A stretch of 64,000 bases of DNA from Arenibacter catalasegens (GTDB taxonomy: Bacteria; Bacteroidota; Bacteroidia; Flavobacteriales; Flavobacteriaceae): the NCBI RefSeq assembly GCF_002909235.1, contig NZ_PHQQ01000016.1, forward strand, positions 1 to 64,000, in the 5' to 3' direction. Positions within the stretch are counted from its first letter, which is position 1; each line of letters starts with the position of its first letter. Of the stretch, positions 61,075 to 64,000 are shown in pieces. Made by a program: the position numbers and the translations under genes. The notes under the pieces were generated by a model. The model ran no database searches and was not told where the DNA came from. It saw only the letters and a list, made by a program, of their open reading frames with translations.

Positions 61075-63264
61075 ATGTCAAAGAATAATAATAGAAACAA
61101 AAATCAAAGAAAAAACGAAATAACCAGAGGTATATTCACTGTTCTTGAAAAGGAACCAGAGAAATCTTTTAACTATAAGCAAATTGCTGCTAAAATTGGT
61201 GTAGTAGATGCCAATGATAGGAACACTCTTATTCAAAGACTGGTAGAATTAAAGGAAAAGAAACGAATTTTGGAGGAGGAAAGAGGTGCTTATAAGGCTA
61301 TAGCGGCAAATAAGACCTACCATACCGGAACAGTAGATATCACAGGTAGGGGAAATGCGTACATAATAGTGGAAGGTTTGGACGATGATGTCTTTGTTCC
61401 GTTTAATAAGTTAAAGAAGGCTTTCCATAAAGATGTAGTAGAAGTATATATTTTTCCTAGAAGAAAAGGAAAAAAATTGGAAGGTGAAATTACTAAGATA
61501 GTATCAAGAAATAAGATGGCCTTTGTTGGTATTATGGATATGCAAAAAGATTTTGCTTTTGTACGCCCAACGGATTACAGAATGTATACTGATATTTTTG
61601 TAGCTAAAAATAAAATTTCAACTGCTGAGGATGGAGATAAAGTAATTGTAGAAATTAATGAATGGCCAGATAATGCGGATTCCCCTTTTGGGACTATAAC
61701 CCAAGTATTGGGGAAACCTGGAGAGCACAATACAGAAATACATTCTATTTTGGCACAATATGGGCTTCCATATGAATTTCCAACGGAGGTTGAAATGTAT
61801 GCAAATACTCTGGATACCAGTATTAAAGAAGAAGAAATAGCGAAGAGAAGAGATCTTAGGGATACGTTAACGTTTACTATTGATCCAAAGGACGCGAAGG
61901 ATTTTGATGATGCCCTTTCTTTTAAGATATTAGAAAATGGTAATTATGAGATTGGCATTCATATAGCGGATGTTTCCCATTATTTGGAAACAGGTACTAT
62001 CTTGGATGATGAAGCCTATGACAGGGCAACCTCTGTTTATTTAGTAGATAGAGTGGTACCCATGTTACCGGAGGTATTATCAAATAATGTCTGTTCACTA
62101 CGTCCTAATGAGGAGAAATATACTTTTTCTGCCATTTTCGAAATTGATGATAATGCAATCATAAAAGAGGAGTGGTTTGGACGTACTGTAATTAATTCGG
62201 ATGAACGATTTGCTTATGAGGAAGCTCAGCACATTATTGAGACAGGTAATGGCGCAATTCCCCAGGAATTATCTATTAGAGAAAGTGCTTATACCGTTGG
62301 TGAGGAGGTAGTTAATGCCACTTTGACAATGGACCGTCTTGCAAAAATAATGCGTGATAAACGTATGGAGCAAGGGGCTATATCCTTTGATAAAATTGAG
62401 GTACGTTTTAATCTTAATGATAAAATGGAACCTGAAGGAGTTTATTTTAAGGAATCCAAGGATGCTAATAAACTAATTGAAGAATTTATGTTGTTGGCCA
62501 ACAGGAAAGTAGCCCGTTATATAGGTACACAAAAACCCGTAAAAACTTTTGTTTATAGGGTTCATGATGAACCTAATGAGGATAAATTAATGGCACTTAA
62601 TGGGATTATTTCTCGTTTTGGACATCAATTAAATTTTAAGGACAAAAAATCAATAAGTGATTCCCTAAATCAGCTTTTGGAGGATGTAAAAGGGAAAAAG
62701 GAACAAAATTTGGTAGATACTTTGGCCATTCGTAGTATGAGCAAGGCAATTTATACCGTGGATAATATTGGCCATTATGGATTGGCTTTTGATTATTATA
62801 CGCATTTTACCTCTCCTATTAGAAGGTATCCGGATGTTATGGTACATAGACTGTTACAACATTATTTGGACGGTGGCGAAAGTCCAAAGGCAGAATCCTA
62901 TGAAGAAAAATGCAAGCATTCCTCTGATATGGAAAGTTTGGCAGCAAATGCTGAACGGGATTCTATTAAATATATGCAGATTAAATTTATGGAAGATCAC
63001 CAGGACCAGGAGTTTGTAGGTGTAATTTCTGGGGTTACCGAATGGGGTCTGTATGTTGAAATTATAGAGAATAAATGTGAAGGAATGATAAGGATAAGGG
63101 ATATAAAAGATGATTATTATACCTTTGATGAAAAGGAATACGCAATTGTTGGGGAAAGAACCAAGAAATCTTATCAATTGGGTGATGAGGTTGTAGTGAT
63201 GGTTAAGAGTACTGATTTAATTAAGCGGCATTTGGATTTTTCCTTAATTGGAAAAAACGACTAA
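61075..63264 (+). CDS. rnr: ribonuclease R
   Basis: 729 aa from the ATG at 61075; a GTG two codons upstream is in frame. Domains in order: N-terminal helix-turn-helix-like segment, cold-shock domains (~80-230, with TGTVDITGRGNAYIIVEG), RNB catalytic domain from TFTIDPKDAKDFDDALSF with the acidic metal site and YTHFTSPIRRYPDVMVHRLL, and a C-terminal S1 domain (GVISGVTEWGLYVEIIENKCEGMIRI). Degrades structured RNA 3' to 5'. Codon use here is more AT-rich than in genes further left. Confidence 0.95.
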   Translation: MSKNNNRNKNQRKNEITRGIFTVLEKEPEKSFNYKQIAAKIGVVDANDRNTLIQRLVELKEKKRILEEERGAYKAIAANKTYHTGTVDITGRGNAYIIVEGLDDDVFVPFNKLKKAFHKDVVEVYIFPRRKGKKLEGEITKIVSRNKMAFVGIMDMQKDFAFVRPTDYRMYTDIFVAKNKISTAEDGDKVIVEINEWPDNADSPFGTITQVLGKPGEHNTEIHSILAQYGLPYEFPTEVEMYANTLDTSIKEEEIAKRRDLRDTLTFTIDPKDAKDFDDALSFKILENGNYEIGIHIADVSHYLETGTILDDEAYDRATSVYLVDRVVPMLPEVLSNNVCSLRPNEEKYTFSAIFEIDDNAIIKEEWFGRTVINSDERFAYEEAQHIIETGNGAIPQELSIRESAYTVGEEVVNATLTMDRLAKIMRDKRMEQGAISFDKIEVRFNLNDKMEPEGVYFKESKDANKLIEEFMLLANRKVARYIGTQKPVKTFVYRVHDEPNEDKLMALNGIISRFGHQLNFKDKKSISDSLNQLLEDVKGKKEQNLVDTLAIRSMSKAIYTVDNIGHYGLAFDYYTHFTSPIRRYPDVMVHRLLQHYLDGGESPKAESYEEKCKHSSDMESLAANAERDSIKYMQIKFMEDHQDQEFVGVISGVTEWGLYVEIIENKCEGMIRIRDIKDDYYTFDEKEYAIVGERTKKSYQLGDEVVVMVKSTDLIKRHLDFSLIGKND

Positions 63265-63419
63265 ATTTTTGTTTTGGAATGGAATTTGTTTAACTAATTG
63301 AGTTAGCTCGATAAAGTTGGAAGAATTGTTACTGGGACATGAATATGTGTTACGGAATTTATCCGGAAAGAATGTTTTTGGGTTAAAAGTATTAATCTAA
63401 AAACTATAGCTCTAAAATA

Positions 63420-64000
63420 ATGGATCAAAAATTAATAGTGATGCTTTTGTTTGTTATTGCGACCCATTCATTAAGGTCGCAAAACGAAAAGGTAACTCAA
63501 AATTTACAGCCATTTAAAGAAGTTAAAGCCTTTGATGGTTTGTCTGTGAACCTAATAAAATCAGACGTTAACAAGGCTGTAATTACTGGTGCGAATACGA
63601 GTAATGTAGCCATTGTTAATAATGATGGTGTTCTAAAGATTCGTATGGAAGTTAATAAGCTATTTAGTGGCTATAGAACTTTTGTGGATTTGCATTATAC
63701 CGAAAAAATTGTTGTAATAGATACTAATGAAGATGCTAGAATTACTTCTAAAGAGTCAATAAGGCAAGATATTCTGGAACTTAAAGCACAAGAAGGTGGA
63801 GAGTTGATTATTAGTGCCCAAGTAGACCAAATGCTTATAAAAAGTGTTACAGGGGGTATTATTTCTGCTTCTGGCACCTCTAACATTCAGGACGTACAGA
63901 TAAATACTGGAGGAATTTATAAGGGAAAGGATTTTAAAACTAAATTCAGCACTATTAATGTAAATGCTGGCTCTAGGGCGGAGGTATTTGCTACAGACTA
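63420..64000 (+). CDS. head-GIN-domain (DUF2807) protein, cut by the window edge
   Basis: Reads from ATG 63420 to the right edge, 193 codons without a stop. Signal peptide (MDQKLIVMLLFVIATHSLRSQ). The mature part shows the repeated short strands of the DUF2807/head GIN domain: FKEVKAFDGLSVNLIKSDV, KAVITGANTSNVAIVNNDGV, ELKAQEGGELIISAQVD, IISASGTSNIQDVQINTGGI. Exported, probably periplasmic or surface-bound; function undefined. The C-terminus is not in the window. Confidence 0.8.
   Translation, partial: MDQKLIVMLLFVIATHSLRSQNEKVTQNLQPFKEVKAFDGLSVNLIKSDVNKAVITGANTSNVAIVNNDGVLKIRMEVNKLFSGYRTFVDLHYTEKIVVIDTNEDARITSKESIRQDILELKAQEGGELIISAQVDQMLIKSVTGGIISASGTSNIQDVQINTGGIYKGKDFKTKFSTINVNAGSRAEVFATD

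Overview
The window is chromosomal DNA from a marine-type flavobacterium (Bacteroidota, probably Flavobacteriaceae). The support is the AT-rich sequence, TAnnTTTG-type -7 promoter boxes, mostly weak ribosome binding sites, and clearly flavobacterial core genes (rbfA, lepA, dusB, rnpA, rnr, rpiB, methylmalonyl-CoA epimerase, OMP_b-brl_3 outer-membrane proteins). I cannot name the species.

Region 1 (1-5584) is accessory DNA: a HicA/HicB-type and a ParD/ParE-type toxin-antitoxin pair, a two-gene mobilization module (MobC plus a MOBP-type relaxase) with a candidate oriT, and a decayed ATP-binding-protein remnant. It looks like part of an integrative mobilizable element that continues beyond the left edge.

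Region 2 (5585-23855) is an 18.3-kb genomic island inserted in the 3' end of a CAT-anticodon tRNA gene (23854-23930, minus). A 28-bp direct repeat bounds it, and a tyrosine integrase lies next to the tRNA. At the integrase end are an XRE regulator and four unrelated cargo genes. In the middle is a replication/recombination-like module: an OB-like small protein, a Sak4-like ATPase, a DUF3871 protein, a RteC-like protein with a 20-bp inverted repeat upstream, and a RepA-like ATPase. A free-standing GIY-YIG/NUMOD endonuclease follows. At the distal end is a three-gene restriction/defence-like operon: a SAM-binding half-methyltransferase, a 1308-aa GIY-YIG/SF2 helicase/Eco57I-type methylase fusion, and a DUF262-DUF1524-DUF4268 protein. 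This operon is the most interesting system in the window. The island also appears to restore the tRNA's CCA end and to supply a new terminator.

Region 3 (23856-64000) is mostly core genome. It holds epimerase, rbfA, a LolC/E-type permease, dusB, two tandem outer-membrane barrel proteins, lepA, a sodium:solute symporter, two divergent cation/proton antiporters with TrkA-N domains, an MBL-fold hydrolase, a subtilisin-like lipoprotein, an M1 peptidase, rnpA, an S41 protease, an acyltransferase and an SGNH hydrolase. An aldonate-catabolism cluster (49267-56218) links a PQQ dehydrogenase, an oxidoreductase, galactonate dehydratase, a GntP permease and a gluconolactonase-like lipoprotein; it would oxidise a sugar outside the cytoplasm, hydrolyse the lactone, import the aldonate and dehydrate it. 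After it come an NlpC/P60 gene broken by a one-base frameshift, a solitary cytosine-5 DNA methyltransferase with a small PD-(D/E)xK-like neighbour, a GNAT acetyltransferase, rpiB, rnr and the start of a head-GIN-domain gene cut by the right edge.
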